Shown here: one piece after another, positions 1 to 11,285 of the stretch | How positions within the stretch are numbered: position 1 is the stretch's first letter | Layout: each line of letters begins with the position of its first letter | Assembly (NCBI RefSeq): GCF_003611735.1 | Contig: NZ_RAWG01000015.1 | Coordinates: 1 to 57,747, forward strand | DNA from: Corallococcus sicarius | GTDB lineage: Bacteria; Myxococcota; Myxococcia; Myxococcales; Myxococcaceae | Reading direction: 5' to 3' | DNA: 57,747 nt | Notes under the pieces: model-generated | Seen by the model: the letters and a program-made list of their open reading frames with translations, nothing else | What the model was told of the DNA's origin: nothing | Database searches by the model: none | Translations under genes and position numbers: made by a program

Positions 1-116
1 TGATGCCGGACGGCGACGCGGTGCTGTACGGCCACACCGACCGGGTCACCGACTTCGGCGTCGACAAGCTGAGGCCGCTGCGCGGCGACATCTTCCTCCT
101 GCGGGTGAAGTACTAG
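1..116 (+). CDS. C-terminal end of a secreted beta-propeller-like protein (5' truncated by window)
   Basis: Only the last 38 codons are inside the window; they end at a TAG at 114-116. The residues (LMPDGDAVLYGHTDRVTDFG and onward to LLRVKY) have the G-D-A-V-L-Y-G strand pattern of delta-60/SBBP-type propeller blades common in large secreted myxobacterial proteins. The family is a guess from this short end. The same 127 bp recur at 381-507, so this copy is either the true 3' end or a duplicate of it. Strong GC3 supports coding. Confidence 0.5.
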   Translation, partial: MPDGDAVLYGHTDRVTDFGVDKLRPLRGDIFLLRVKY

Positions 117-127
117 TCACCCGCGGG

Positions 128-496
128 GCGCGCGACCTGGGCACCGACGCCCAGGTGCAGCGCGTGGCGGTGCACGCGTCCGGCGAGGTGCTGACGGTGG
201 GCTACACGTACTCGTGGCTGGAGAACGGCACCACGAACCAGGACGGCCTGGGTTCAGCGCAGCTGTTCACCCAGCGCTTCGACGCGGCGGGGCAGCCCCT
301 GGTGGCGCGGCTCTTCCTGGGCGTCGCCCCGGAGGCCCGAGGCGAGCTGTACGGCGTGGAGGCGGTGCCGGCGGTGGCGCTGATGCCGGACGGCGACGCG
401 GTGCTGTACGGCCACACCGACCGGGTCACCGACTTCGGCGTCGACAAGCTGAGGCCGCTGCGCGGCGACATCTTCCTCCTGCGGGTGAAGTACTAG
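128..496 (+). pseudogene. Duplicated 3' fragment of the same propeller-like gene
   Basis: An open frame with good coding bias reads through blade-like sequence (GEVLTVGYTYSW, GVEAVPAVALMPDGDAVLY) and ends in the same C-terminus as the copy at 1-116. It has no ribosome binding site, and its first in-frame start is a GTG at 155. The frame stays open upstream through the first repeat copy, but 380 bp is not a multiple of three, so it is out of frame with the gene ending at 116. I read it as the second unit of a partial tandem duplication. It would be untranslated unless re-initiated. An assembly artefact is the main alternative. Confidence 0.5.
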
Positions 497-520
497 TCAC
501 CCGCGGGAGGAGGGCCCGCG

Positions 521-1921
521 TCAGCCTCCGATTTCGACGTTCTCCAGGATGCCGAGCGCGTCGGGGACGAGCAGGGCCGCGGAGAAGTAGGTGCTCACCA
601 GGTACTCGGTGATGGCCTTGTCGTTGATGTCCATGCGGCGCACGGAGAGGCCCGGCTCCACCTCGTCCGGCAGGGCCGGGGGGTGCAGGCCGATGACGCC
701 CTGGTCATCCGCCCCGGTGCGCAGCACGAGGATGGAGCTCGTGAGCGTGGAGGAGATGGGGATCTTGTCGCAGGGCAGGATGGGGACGCCGCGCCACGCG
801 TTCAGCATCTGGCCGTGCACGTTCACGGGCGTCGGGTAGAGGCCCCGGCGATTGCACTCCCGGCCGAAGGCCGCGATGGCGCGCGGGTGGGCCACGAAGA
901 AGCGTGACTTGCGACGGCGCGACAGCAGCTCGTCCATGTCATCCGGCGTCGGCGGCCCGCTGCGCGTGTTGATGCGCTGCTTCAGGTCCGCGTTGTGCAG
1001 CAGGCCGAACTCACGGTTGTTGATGAGCTCGTGCTCCTTGCGCTCCTTCAGCGCCTCCGTGGTCAGCCGCAACTGCTCCGCGGTCTGGTTCATGGGGTCG
1101 TTGAAGAGATCCGAGACGCGCGTGTGCACCCGGAGGATGGTCTGCGCCACGCTCAGCTCGTACTCGCGGGGCTTCAGCTCGTAGTCCACGAAGCCGCCCG
1201 CCAGCACGGGCTCACCGTGGTGGCCCGCGGTCAACGGGATGGCGGCCTGCCCCGCCTTGTCCTGGGGCAACTTCAGGCGCGCCTTGTACCGCGCCACGTG
1301 GGCGCTCAGCGCCGGGGCCTGGAGGATGAGCGACTCGAACACCTGCTGCGGCAGGGACAGCACGATGCAGGCGGTGGTCGCCTTCACCGTGAAGGGCCAC
1401 ACGTCGTTGGACTCCACCACCGACGCATCACCGAAGTGGTCGCCGTCCGCGAGCGTGTCCAGGACGACGGGGTCGCCGTACTTGCCCGTGCCCAGCTTGG
1501 ACGCCTTGCCGTGGGCGATGAGGAACACGTGCTCCGCGGGCTGGCCCGCCTCCACGATGGAGTCACCGGCCTTGTATTCCTTCTGCACGAAGCGGCTCGC
1601 GAGGGCGCGGACCGTCAGCCCCTCCTCGTCGCCGTCGAAGCCGCGCAAGAGCGGCAGCTTGAGCAGCTCCTGCGGGATGACCTCCACCTTCGCGCCGATG
1701 TTGCTGAAGTTCAGGCGGTCATCGCCCGCGGAGTAGGTGAGGCGCCGGTTGACGCGGAACACGCCGTTGGTCTGGACCCACGGCAGCATGCGCAGCAGCC
1801 AGCGCGGGGTGATGCCCTGCATCTGCGGCTGGGACTTGGTCGTCGTCGCCAGCTGGCGGGCACCGGCCGTGCCCAGGCTGGAGTGTTCGGTGTCGCCGGT
1901 GTGGATGATGGGATTGGCCAT
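521..1921 (-). CDS. Family 2B encapsulin shell protein (second paralogue), with cNMP-binding-like insertion
   Basis: 466 aa. Residues 1-95 and about 215-466 match the HK97-fold shell of family 2 encapsulins (N-arm [12 protein letters not shown], then [11 protein letters not shown] and later [40 protein letters not shown]). Residues about 100-210 form a Crp-like cyclic-nucleotide-binding fold inserted into the shell ([25 protein letters not shown]). There is no helix-turn-helix, so it is not a Crp/Fnr regulator. At the phosphate-binding cassette the canonical Gly-Glu is G164-D165 and the usual Arg is W175. It is the last gene of the geosmin synthase-shell-shell operon, 33 bp after the first shell. 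AGAGGA precedes the ATG. N-terminal S15-L16-G17-T18 resembles a motif in the cargo enzyme. Confidence 0.9.
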   Translation of the reverse strand: MANPIIHTGDTEHSSLGTAGARQLATTTKSQPQMQGITPRWLLRMLPWVQTNGVFRVNRRLTYSAGDDRLNFSNIGAKVEVIPQELLKLPLLRGFDGDEEGLTVRALASRFVQKEYKAGDSIVEAGQPAEHVFLIAHGKASKLGTGKYGDPVVLDTLADGDHFGDASVVESNDVWPFTVKATTACIVLSLPQQVFESLILQAPALSAHVARYKARLKLPQDKAGQAAIPLTAGHHGEPVLAGGFVDYELKPREYELSVAQTILRVHTRVSDLFNDPMNQTAEQLRLTTEALKERKEHELINNREFGLLHNADLKQRINTRSGPPTPDDMDELLSRRRKSRFFVAHPRAIAAFGRECNRRGLYPTPVNVHGQMLNAWRGVPILPCDKIPISSTLTSSILVLRTGADDQGVIGLHPPALPDEVEPGLSVRRMDINDKAITEYLVSTYFSAALLVPDALGILENVEIGG

Positions 1922-1954
1922 GAAGAGTCCTCTGGGGTTGCGGGGGGCCTGGGA

Positions 1955-3349
1955 CTACGAGCGACCGATTTCGACGCTCTCCAGGATGCCCAGCGCATCC
2001 GGCGTGAGGACGGCCGCGGAGAAGTAGGCGGTGACGAGGTAGCTCATGATGGCCTTCTCGTTGATGCCCATGAACCGGACGTTGAGGCTGGGTTCAATCT
2101 CATCCGGGATGCCCGCCTGGTGCAGGCCGACCACGCCCTGGTTCTTCTCTCCCACGCGCATCAGCATGATGGAGCTGGTGCGCGACTCGGTGACGGGGAT
2201 CTTGTTGCAGGACACGATGGGGATGCCCCGCCACGCGGGGATCATGTTCCCGTTCATGTCGATGCTGGTGGGGTAGATGCCCTGGCGGTTGCACTCCTGG
2301 CCGAACGCGGCGATGGCGCGCGGGTGGGCCAGGAAGAACGACGGCTCCTTCCACACGGTGGCCAGCAGCTCGTCCATGTCGTCCGGCGTCGGCGGGCCGC
2401 GGCGGGTGTGGATGCGCTGCTTCAGGTCCGCGTTGTGCAGCAGGCCGAACTCGCGGTTGTTGATGAGCTCGTGCTCCTTGCGCTCCTTCAACGCCTCCAC
2501 GGTCAGCCGCAGCTGCTGCTGCGTCTGGTTCATGGGGTCGTTGAAGAGGTCCGCGACGCGCGTATGGATTTGCAGCACGGTCTGCGCGACGCTCAACTCG
2601 AACTCGCGGGGCGCCGTCTCGTAGTCCACGTAGGTGCCGGGCAGCACGGGCTCACCGTGGTGGCCCGACGCCAGCTCGATGGCCGCCTGGCCGGACGTGT
2701 CCTGCTTCTTCTTCGCGAGCGCCTTGAAGGTCTCGATGTGCTTGTGGAGCGACGGGGCCTGGGCCACCACCGCCTCGAAGGCGGACTGCTGGAGGATGAG
2801 CGCGGTGACGGGCGTGACGGCCTTCACCGTGAACTGCCAGAAGTCCTGCGACTCCAGCAGCGCCTGGTAGCTGTAGTGGTCGCCGTCCGCCAGCGTCTCC
2901 AGCACCGTGGGCTCGCCGTACTTGCCGGCGCCAATCCGGTTCACCTTGCCGTGGGCGATGAGGACGATGGAGTCCGCCTCCTTGCCCGCCTCCGTGAGGA
3001 TGTCCCCCGCCTTGTATTCCTTCTGCACGAAGCGGCTGGCCAGGGCCGTGAGGACCTCCACGTCCTCGTAGCCGCGCAGCAGGGGCAGCTCGCCCAGCTC
3101 CTGCGGGATGACCACCACCTTCGCGCCGGTGCTGGTGAACGTCACCCGGCCGTCGCCCACCGCGTAGCTCATGCGGCGGTTGACGCGGTACGTGCCGCCC
3201 GACACCTGCACCCACGGCAGCAGCTTCAAGAGCCACCGGGAGGAGATGCCCTGCATCTGCGGTTCGGACTTGGTCGTCGTCGCCAGCTGGCGCGCCGCCG
3301 CGGTCCCGAGGCTCAGTGAGTTCTCATCGTGCGTCTTGGAAATGGACAT
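1955..3349 (-). CDS. Family 2B encapsulin shell protein (first paralogue), with cNMP-binding-like insertion
   Basis: 464 aa with the same architecture as the next gene: N-terminal arm ([20 protein letters not shown], residues 13-32), HK97-type core split by a cyclic-nucleotide-binding-like domain at about 90-205, and a conserved C-terminal shell part ending [11 protein letters not shown]. Long identical blocks with the second shell show a duplication, yet many surface positions differ. The cassette has S160-Y161 where Gly-Glu is expected and W171 where Arg is expected, so cAMP binding of the usual kind is doubtful. It lies 62 bp after the geosmin synthase stop in the same operon. Family knowledge: 2B encapsulins are linked to terpene cyclases, and shells can be built from two paralogues. 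Confidence 0.92.
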   Translation of the reverse strand: MSISKTHDENSLSLGTAAARQLATTTKSEPQMQGISSRWLLKLLPWVQVSGGTYRVNRRMSYAVGDGRVTFTSTGAKVVVIPQELGELPLLRGYEDVEVLTALASRFVQKEYKAGDILTEAGKEADSIVLIAHGKVNRIGAGKYGEPTVLETLADGDHYSYQALLESQDFWQFTVKAVTPVTALILQQSAFEAVVAQAPSLHKHIETFKALAKKKQDTSGQAAIELASGHHGEPVLPGTYVDYETAPREFELSVAQTVLQIHTRVADLFNDPMNQTQQQLRLTVEALKERKEHELINNREFGLLHNADLKQRIHTRRGPPTPDDMDELLATVWKEPSFFLAHPRAIAAFGQECNRQGIYPTSIDMNGNMIPAWRGIPIVSCNKIPVTESRTSSIMLMRVGEKNQGVVGLHQAGIPDEIEPSLNVRFMGINEKAIMSYLVTAYFSAAVLTPDALGILESVEIGRS

Positions 3350-3411
3350 GGGTCAGCCTTCCCTGAGTTGAAAATTGAAGAGTTGAAGAAGTCAGTGCCT
3401 GCTTGATGCCT

Positions 3412-6334
<2,923 letters not shown>

Positions 6335-6496
6335 CAACTACCTCCAGGGGGTTTACTTCCTGGATCGTACGCGCATCCACGCAAAGTGCACGCATGCACG
6401 CACGTGCAGATGCACTCCACCCAACGAATGCACGCGCAACCGCGGCCCGCGCGAGGCCGAGAATCCGGCCCCGGAGCACACGGTGACAACAGGCCG

Positions 6497-7585
6497 CTAC
6501 ACCGCGCCCTTGAGGAACGCGGCCAGCTTCTCGTACGCCACCGCGAGCGGAGGGATGGGCGCGCTCTCGTGCAGCTGGTGCGCCTGCGCCGTCTCACCGG
6601 GCCCGAAGTTCACCGCGTCCACGCCCCACTCCCCGAAGCGCGCCACGTCCGTCCACGCCTGCTTCGACGCGGCGGGCAGCCCCGTGAGCAACATCAGCCG
6701 CTGGAAGAGCGGGTTGCCCGCGGCCACCGGACCACTGGGCGACGCGTCGGTGAACTCCACCTCCGCCCGGCCCGCCACCAGCGCCAGCACGTCCTCTTTC
6801 GCCTGGTCCACGCTCTTGCCCGGGGCGAAGCGGTAGTTGAGGTTCAGCTCGAACGCCTCCGGCACCACGTTGCGCGCCCGGCCGCCCTTGGCGAGCGTCG
6901 CGCTCATCACCTCGTAGAAGGGGAAGCCCGCGACGTTCACCTCCACGCGCTCGCGCCCCAGCAGCTCCGTGAGCAGCGGGCCCGCCTTGTGGATGGCGTT
7001 CTCCCCCTGCCACGGCCGCGCCGAGTGCGCGCTGCGCCCGGTGAAGCGCACCGTCACCTGCATGCTGCCGACGCAGCCGACCTGCACCACGCCGTCCGTG
7101 GGCTCCATCGCGATGCCGAAGCGCACGCGCGACAGGTCCGGCCGCTTCTCATACAGCGGGATGAGGCCGCTCTCCGCGTAGGCACCCTCCTCGCGCTCGT
7201 ACAGGAGGAAGGCCACGTTGACGGGCAGCGCGTCCCGCTTCAGGTCCTCCGCGAGCGCCATCATCACCGCGAGGCCGCCCTTCATGTCGGAGGCGCCCAG
7301 GCCGTGCACGCGCTCCCCTTCGATGCGGGGAGCGCGGCCCACGTCGCCGGGGTGCATGGGCACCGTGTCCAGGTGTCCGATGAGCGCCACCGTGGGCCGG
7401 GGGTCCTCCAGCGAGCCCAGGAGCAGCGTGTGCCCGACGCGGAAGACCTCGTCGCGGCGGAAGTGGCGCAGCGCCCAGCCCTCGACGTGGTCCGCGATGG
7501 GACCCTCGTGGCCAATGGGACTGTCGATGCGGCACAACTCGAGCGTCGACTGGGCGAGGCGGGTGGCGAGTTCGTTGGAAGCCAT
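6497..7585 (-). CDS. dapE: Succinyl-diaminopimelate desuccinylase (M20 family)
   Basis: 362 aa. A two-zinc M20 peptidase-family hydrolase that removes succinate from N-succinyl-LL-diaminopimelate in lysine and peptidoglycan-precursor synthesis. Visible motifs are the metal-binding GHLDTVP and GASDMKGG, the catalytic/ligand acidic stretch YEREEGAYAE, a dimerisation-domain histidine (TGRSAHSARP) and a late ligand histidine (AHQLHESAP). The length fits the family. It is last in the run dapD, ChrR-like, dapE, 28 bp after its neighbour. Context with dapD settles DapE over other M20 enzymes such as ArgE. Confidence 0.88.
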   Translation of the reverse strand: MASNELATRLAQSTLELCRIDSPIGHEGPIADHVEGWALRHFRRDEVFRVGHTLLLGSLEDPRPTVALIGHLDTVPMHPGDVGRAPRIEGERVHGLGASDMKGGLAVMMALAEDLKRDALPVNVAFLLYEREEGAYAESGLIPLYEKRPDLSRVRFGIAMEPTDGVVQVGCVGSMQVTVRFTGRSAHSARPWQGENAIHKAGPLLTELLGRERVEVNVAGFPFYEVMSATLAKGGRARNVVPEAFELNLNYRFAPGKSVDQAKEDVLALVAGRAEVEFTDASPSGPVAAGNPLFQRLMLLTGLPAASKQAWTDVARFGEWGVDAVNFGPGETAQAHQLHESAPIPPLAVAYEKLAAFLKGAV

Positions 7586-7613
7586 GCGCGGGACAACATA
7601 CTCCCGCCGCCCG

Positions 7614-8252
7614 TCAGGCGTCCCCGTCCGCCAGCTCCTCGAAGGACGTCACGCCGTCCAGCACCGTGAGGCAGATGCACGCGGGGCCCTGAAGCGCCGT
7701 GAAGTCGTGCAGGGAGCCGTCCGGCTTCTCCAGCGCGTCGCCCGGCCACACCTCGTGGCCGTTGTCCTCGCGGAAGCCGCCCTCCAGCACCAGGTTCCAC
7801 TCGCGGCCCTGGTGCGTGTGGCGCGGGTAGCGCGCGCCGGGCAGCAGGCGCACGACGGCCGCCATCATCCCCTCGCGCGCGGGGCCCGTCTCCACCGGCA
7901 TCAGCTCCACGCCCTCCACCGGACCCGGCATCCACGGGTTCGGGTCCGAGATGGACTCCAGCAGGCAGAGCGCCCGCTCCCGCGTCAGGTCCAGGAACGC
8001 GGCCACCTGCTCCGCCTGGCGGGCGAAGCGGCCGGGGCCCTCCATGTGGCCCATCAGCCGGGGAAGCGCGGCGGCCGGAGGCGGCTCCGGGGCGACCAGC
8101 GTCCCCAGCGCATCCACGGCCGGCGTCAGCCGGGCCAGCTCCGCCCGGCAGCGCGCACAGCCGTCCAGGTGCCGTGACGCCGCGTCCCGCCGGGCCGGCT
8201 CCAGGGTCCCGAGCAGCCAGTCGGGGAGGATGTCATCCAGGTGTTCCATCAC
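7614..8252 (-). CDS. ChrR-like anti-sigma factor: zinc-finger plus cupin domain
   Basis: 212 aa. The N-terminus has an anti-sigma zinc module (H-L-D-G-C-A-R-C at about 28-35), the usual sigma-binding fold of zf-HC2/ASD proteins. A linker of helices leads into a C-terminal cupin (about 110-200) with the metal-ligand pattern P-R-H-T-H-x-G-x-E-W and a later H-D. ChrR-type proteins hold an ECF sigma factor until singlet oxygen or another stress is sensed. No sigma gene is in this window; the gene sits between dapD (46 bp) and dapE (28 bp) on the same strand, suggesting co-transcription. Its partner is unknown. Confidence 0.82.
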   Translation of the reverse strand: MMEHLDDILPDWLLGTLEPARRDAASRHLDGCARCRAELARLTPAVDALGTLVAPEPPPAAALPRLMGHMEGPGRFARQAEQVAAFLDLTRERALCLLESISDPNPWMPGPVEGVELMPVETGPAREGMMAAVVRLLPGARYPRHTHQGREWNLVLEGGFREDNGHEVWPGDALEKPDGSLHDFTALQGPACICLTVLDGVTSFEELADGDA

Positions 8253-8298
8253 GGTTCGCTCTATACGGGCCCGCCGCGCCAGCGGATTTCTACGCCCG

Positions 8299-9144
8299 TC
8301 ACACCGGGACCGCGAACTCCCGCAGGGCCGCGTTCAGGCTCGTCTTCTGGTCCGTGGACGCCTTGCGCTGTCCGATGATGAGCGCACACGGCACCATGTA
8401 CTTCCCGGCCGGGAACTCCTTCTCCCGCATTCCGGGGATGACCACGCTGCGGGCCGGCACGCGCCCCTTGTGGACGACCTCCTGGGAGCCGGTGACGTCG
8501 ATGATCTGCGTGGACGCGGTGAGGACGACGTTGGCGCCCAGCACGGCCTCCTCCTCCACCACCACCCCCTCCACCACGATGGAGCGGCTGCCCAGGAAGG
8601 CGCCGTCCTCGATGATGACGGGCGACGCGGAGGGCGGCTCGAGCACCCCGCCCAGCCCCACGCCGCCGGACAGGTGGACGTGGCGGCCCACCTGCGCGCA
8701 CGAGCCCACCGTGGCCCAGGTGTCCACCATGGTGCCCGCGCCGACCCGGGCTCCGATGTTCACGTACCCGGGCATCACCACCGCGCCCCGCTCCACGAAG
8801 GCGCCGTAGCGCACGGTGCCCGGCGGCACCACGCGCACCCCGGCCGCCTCCAGGCCCTTCTTCAGGGGCACCTTGTCGTAGAACTCGAAGGGGCCCACCT
8901 CCATCACCCGCATCTCCGACACCGCGAAGAACAGGAGGATGGCCTCCTTCACCCAGGCGTTCACCCGCCAGCCTTCCGGGCCCTTCTCCGCGACGCGCAG
9001 TTCACCGGCGTCCAACCGCGCCAGGGTCTCACGCACCGCGGACACGGAGTCCGCGTCCTTCAGGAGGGCGCGGTCCGCGAAGGCCGCGGACACCCTCTGG
9101 GAGAGCTCTTCGATGGAGGTGGCCATGGGCCCGCGTTCAATCAC
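8299..9144 (-). CDS. dapD: Tetrahydrodipicolinate N-succinyltransferase
   Basis: 281 aa, close to the E. coli enzyme in length. It transfers succinate from succinyl-CoA to tetrahydrodipicolinate in diaminopimelate synthesis. The N-terminal helical domain is followed by a left-handed beta-helix with hexapeptide repeats (I-G-A-R-V-G-A-G-T, G-S-C-A-Q-V-G, V-G-L-G-G-V) and the conserved PPGTVRYGAFVERGAVVMPG region. The C-terminus (IIGQRKASTDQKTSLNAALR) is typical. First of the dapD, ChrR-like, dapE run. It starts 28 bp after the small PRC-like gene, so the transcript may begin further upstream. Confidence 0.93.
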   Translation of the reverse strand: MIERGPMATSIEELSQRVSAAFADRALLKDADSVSAVRETLARLDAGELRVAEKGPEGWRVNAWVKEAILLFFAVSEMRVMEVGPFEFYDKVPLKKGLEAAGVRVVPPGTVRYGAFVERGAVVMPGYVNIGARVGAGTMVDTWATVGSCAQVGRHVHLSGGVGLGGVLEPPSASPVIIEDGAFLGSRSIVVEGVVVEEEAVLGANVVLTASTQIIDVTGSQEVVHKGRVPARSVVIPGMREKEFPAGKYMVPCALIIGQRKASTDQKTSLNAALREFAVPV

Positions 9145-9172
9145 ATTTCAGCGCGCCGCGCTGGCCTGGAAG

Positions 9173-9484
9173 TCACGCGTGTGACGCCCCCGGAACGAAC
9201 GCCAGCGGATGCGTCATGGACAGGAGCTCTCCGTGGTGCAACCTGTCCGCGAGTACGAGGGTAGCGCCCTCGCGCAGCACCACCGCGCCCTGGAGCACCC
9301 GGGCCACGTCGTCCAGGGGGGCCTCCTTCCACCGTCTGCTGAAGGGCGAGCCCCGGACATACAGGTGCCCCTGGCCGATGAAGGCCACGTACCCCAGCTT
9401 CGTGCCGTCCGCCGCGCGGACCCGCATCCCGCCAATGATGGAGCGTCGTTCGAAGGGCGTGTCTTCGAAAGCCATCGGTGTCAC
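9173..9484 (-). CDS. Small PRC-barrel-like hypothetical protein
   Basis: 103 aa, no signal peptide or membrane segment. The first third (I-G-G-M-R-V-R-A-A-D-G-T-K-L-G-Y-V) resembles a PRC-barrel beta-strand pair, and the rest has alternating strands (GHLYVRGSPFSRRWKEAPLD). Similar short proteins are common in myxobacteria and have no known function. CGGGAGGTGACACCG lies just upstream of the start region, a strong ribosome site. Third residue P then M leaves two possible starts three codons apart. It lies immediately downstream of the SelW-like reading frame. Confidence 0.6.
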   Translation of the reverse strand: MTPMAFEDTPFERRSIIGGMRVRAADGTKLGYVAFIGQGHLYVRGSPFSRRWKEAPLDDVARVLQGAVVLREGATLVLADRLHHGELLSMTHPLAFVPGASHA

Positions 9485-9498
9485 CTCCCGGTTGCCGT

Positions 9499-9651
9499 TC
9501 AGGAGGCAAAGGTGGGGACGCCCCCGGCGCCGTGAGCCGGCCGGCCCACCGCCGGTCCCCTGCCCGCCCGCTCCCTTTCAGGAGGAGCGGGGGGACGGGG
9601 CGCGTAGCCTCAAGCGCTGCAGTAGGTGATGGTCACCGTCGCGTCAGCCAT
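9499..9651 (-). CDS. Candidate SelW/Rdx-type selenoprotein start with in-frame UGA (or remnant)
   Basis: An ATG with GGAGG 6 bases upstream opens M-A-D-A-T-V-T-I-T-Y-C-S-A, then TGA (9610-9612), then G-Y-A-P-R. Y-C-x-x-U-G-Y-x-P-R is the redox signature of the Rdx (SelW/SelT/SelH) thioredoxin-like family. After UGA the RNA can fold an 8-bp perfect stem (CCCGCTCC/GGAGCGGG, 9567-9591) with a 9-base loop, starting 18 bases downstream, within the range of bacterial SECIS elements. Reading on to the next stop gives only 50 residues, short of the usual 70-100 and Pro/Arg-rich, so the rest of the fold is not recognisable. It may be a decayed gene. Without Sec machinery it is a 13-residue peptide. 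Confidence 0.35.
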
Positions 9652-9774
9652 GGAAGCCTCCGGGTGTTTCGGGGTGCGACCTGAAGATGTGCACGCCCGG
9701 GGCCCCTGGCGTCAATCCAGGCGGCGGCCGTCCCGCATGCGCGTTCCCCCGCCGCCCGCTACCCTCCCGCCGCC

Positions 9775-11229
9775 ATGACGACCCCGCTCGAAGCCGCCTA
9801 CGACCCGGACGCCTTCCGCGCCACCGCGCACGCCCTGATGGACCAGTTGGCGGACTACCTGAAGGCGGCGCTCGGCGGGGGCGCGGCGATGCCGGTGCTG
9901 CCGTGGGTGCCGCCGGCGGTGAACCACGAGCGCTTCGCCACGCCCTTCCCGGAGGTGCCCTCGCAAGAGCCGTCCGGACTCTTCGCGGCCCTGATGGCGC
10001 GCGTGCTGGAGGGCTCGCACCACCTGCACCACCCGCGCTACGTGGGCCACCAGGTGACGGCGCCGCTGCCACTGACGGCGCTGTGCGACGCGGTGTCGTC
10101 GCTGCTCAACAACGGCATGGCGGTGTACGAGATGGGCCCCGTCGCCACCGCGATGGAGCACCACGTGCTCGCGTGGATGGCGTCGCGCCTGGGCCTGCCC
10201 GCCAGCGCCCGGGGCGTGCTCACCTCCGGAGGCAGCGCGGGCAACCTCACCGCGCTGCTCGCCGCGCGGCAGGCGAAGGCCGGCTTCGATGCATGGAACG
10301 GCGGCGCGCACGCGGGCCCCCCCATGACGGTGCTCGTCCCCCGCACCGCGCACTACTGCCTGGCCCGCGCGGTGCGCATCATGGGCTTTGGCGAGGGCGG
10401 CCTCACCCCGGTGGACGTGGACGCACGGTTCCGGGTCCAGCCGGACGCGCTGGAGGCGGCGCTTCAGGACGCCACGCGCAAGGGGCGCAAGGTCATCGCG
10501 GTGGTGGCCAGCGCGGGCTCCACCACCACCGGCGCCTTCGACCCGCTGGAGGCCGTGGCGGACTTCGCGCAAGCGCACGGCCTGTGGTTCCACGTGGACG
10601 GCGCGCACGGGGCCGCCGCCAGCCTGAGCCCGAAGTACCGCGCGCAGGTGCGCGGCATTGAACGCGCGGACTCCGTGGTGTGGGACGCGCACAAGGGGCT
10701 CCTGATGCCCGCGCTGGTGACGGCGGTGCTCTTCCGCGACGGGGCGCGCTCCTTCGACGCCTTCGCCCAGGAGGCCAGCTACCTCTTCCACGGCGACGAC
10801 GACGCGCGCCCCTACAGCGACGTGGCCCTGCGCACGCTGGAGTGCACCAAGGAGATGATGTCCCTCAAGGTGTACACGTGCCTGTCCGTGCTGGGCACGC
10901 GCCTCTTCGAGGAGGCCGTGACGGCGTCCTACGACCAGGCCCGGCGGTTCGCCGCGAAGCTCCAGGCCACCCCGGACTTCGAGGTGGCGGTGCCACCCGA
11001 CTGCAACATCGTCTGCTTCCGCCACACCCCCGCGCACGTGCCCGAACCGGGGTGGGATGCCCTCCAGGCCCGGCTGCGCGAGGCGTTGGTCACCCGGGGG
11101 GATTTCTACCTGGTGCAGGCCCGGCTGCCACGGGGCGCGTACCTGCGCACCACCCTCATCCACCCCCTCACCCGGGACGAGGACCTGGACGTCCTGTTGG
11201 ACACCCTCCGGGAGGCGGCCCGGGGTTGA
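9775..11229 (+). CDS. PLP-dependent group II amino-acid decarboxylase (aromatic/diaminobutyrate type)
   Basis: 484 aa, cytoplasmic. It has the fold-type I layout of aromatic-L-amino-acid, glutamate and diaminobutyrate decarboxylases. Visible are the HPRYVGHQ substrate region, the phosphate-binding T-S-G-G-S-A-G-N, A-S-A-G-S-T-T-T-G-A-F-D-P, the cofactor Asp in H-V-D-G-A-H (D275, H278) and the Schiff-base lysine in W-D-A-H-K-G (K307). The substrate cannot be read from sequence; an aromatic amino acid or diaminobutyrate are candidates. The ATG follows a C-rich stretch with no clear ribosome site. It precedes a glycosyltransferase by 56 bp on the same strand; no functional link is evident. Confidence 0.85.
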   Translation: MTTPLEAAYDPDAFRATAHALMDQLADYLKAALGGGAAMPVLPWVPPAVNHERFATPFPEVPSQEPSGLFAALMARVLEGSHHLHHPRYVGHQVTAPLPLTALCDAVSSLLNNGMAVYEMGPVATAMEHHVLAWMASRLGLPASARGVLTSGGSAGNLTALLAARQAKAGFDAWNGGAHAGPPMTVLVPRTAHYCLARAVRIMGFGEGGLTPVDVDARFRVQPDALEAALQDATRKGRKVIAVVASAGSTTTGAFDPLEAVADFAQAHGLWFHVDGAHGAAASLSPKYRAQVRGIERADSVVWDAHKGLLMPALVTAVLFRDGARSFDAFAQEASYLFHGDDDARPYSDVALRTLECTKEMMSLKVYTCLSVLGTRLFEEAVTASYDQARRFAAKLQATPDFEVAVPPDCNIVCFRHTPAHVPEPGWDALQARLREALVTRGDFYLVQARLPRGAYLRTTLIHPLTRDEDLDVLLDTLREAARG

Positions 11230-11285
11230 GTTTTGTGCACAAGGGAGTCGCCCGAGCCCGGGAAATGCGATAGGGGCGGGTCGCC

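Larger units (their letters stand above)
1..507. repeat. 127-bp direct repeat (1-127 and 381-507)
   Basis: Bases 1-127 and 381-507 are identical as far as can be read, and diverge at 128 (g) versus 508 (a). The offset is 380 bp. The repeat covers the last codons of the gene, its TAG stop and 11 bases of trailing sequence ending in CCCGCGGG. The G/C-rich junction is compatible with a short-homology tandem duplication. The true repeat may extend left of the window. Confidence 0.85.

Noticed and set aside
521-3349. The two genes as Crp/Fnr-type transcription regulators because of the cNMP domain.
   Set aside because: There is no helix-turn-helix; the flanking sequence matches encapsulin shells and they follow a terpene cyclase.
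9567-9591. The hairpin as an ordinary terminator of an upstream gene.
   Set aside because: No T-run follows on either strand; it is retained only as a possible SECIS.
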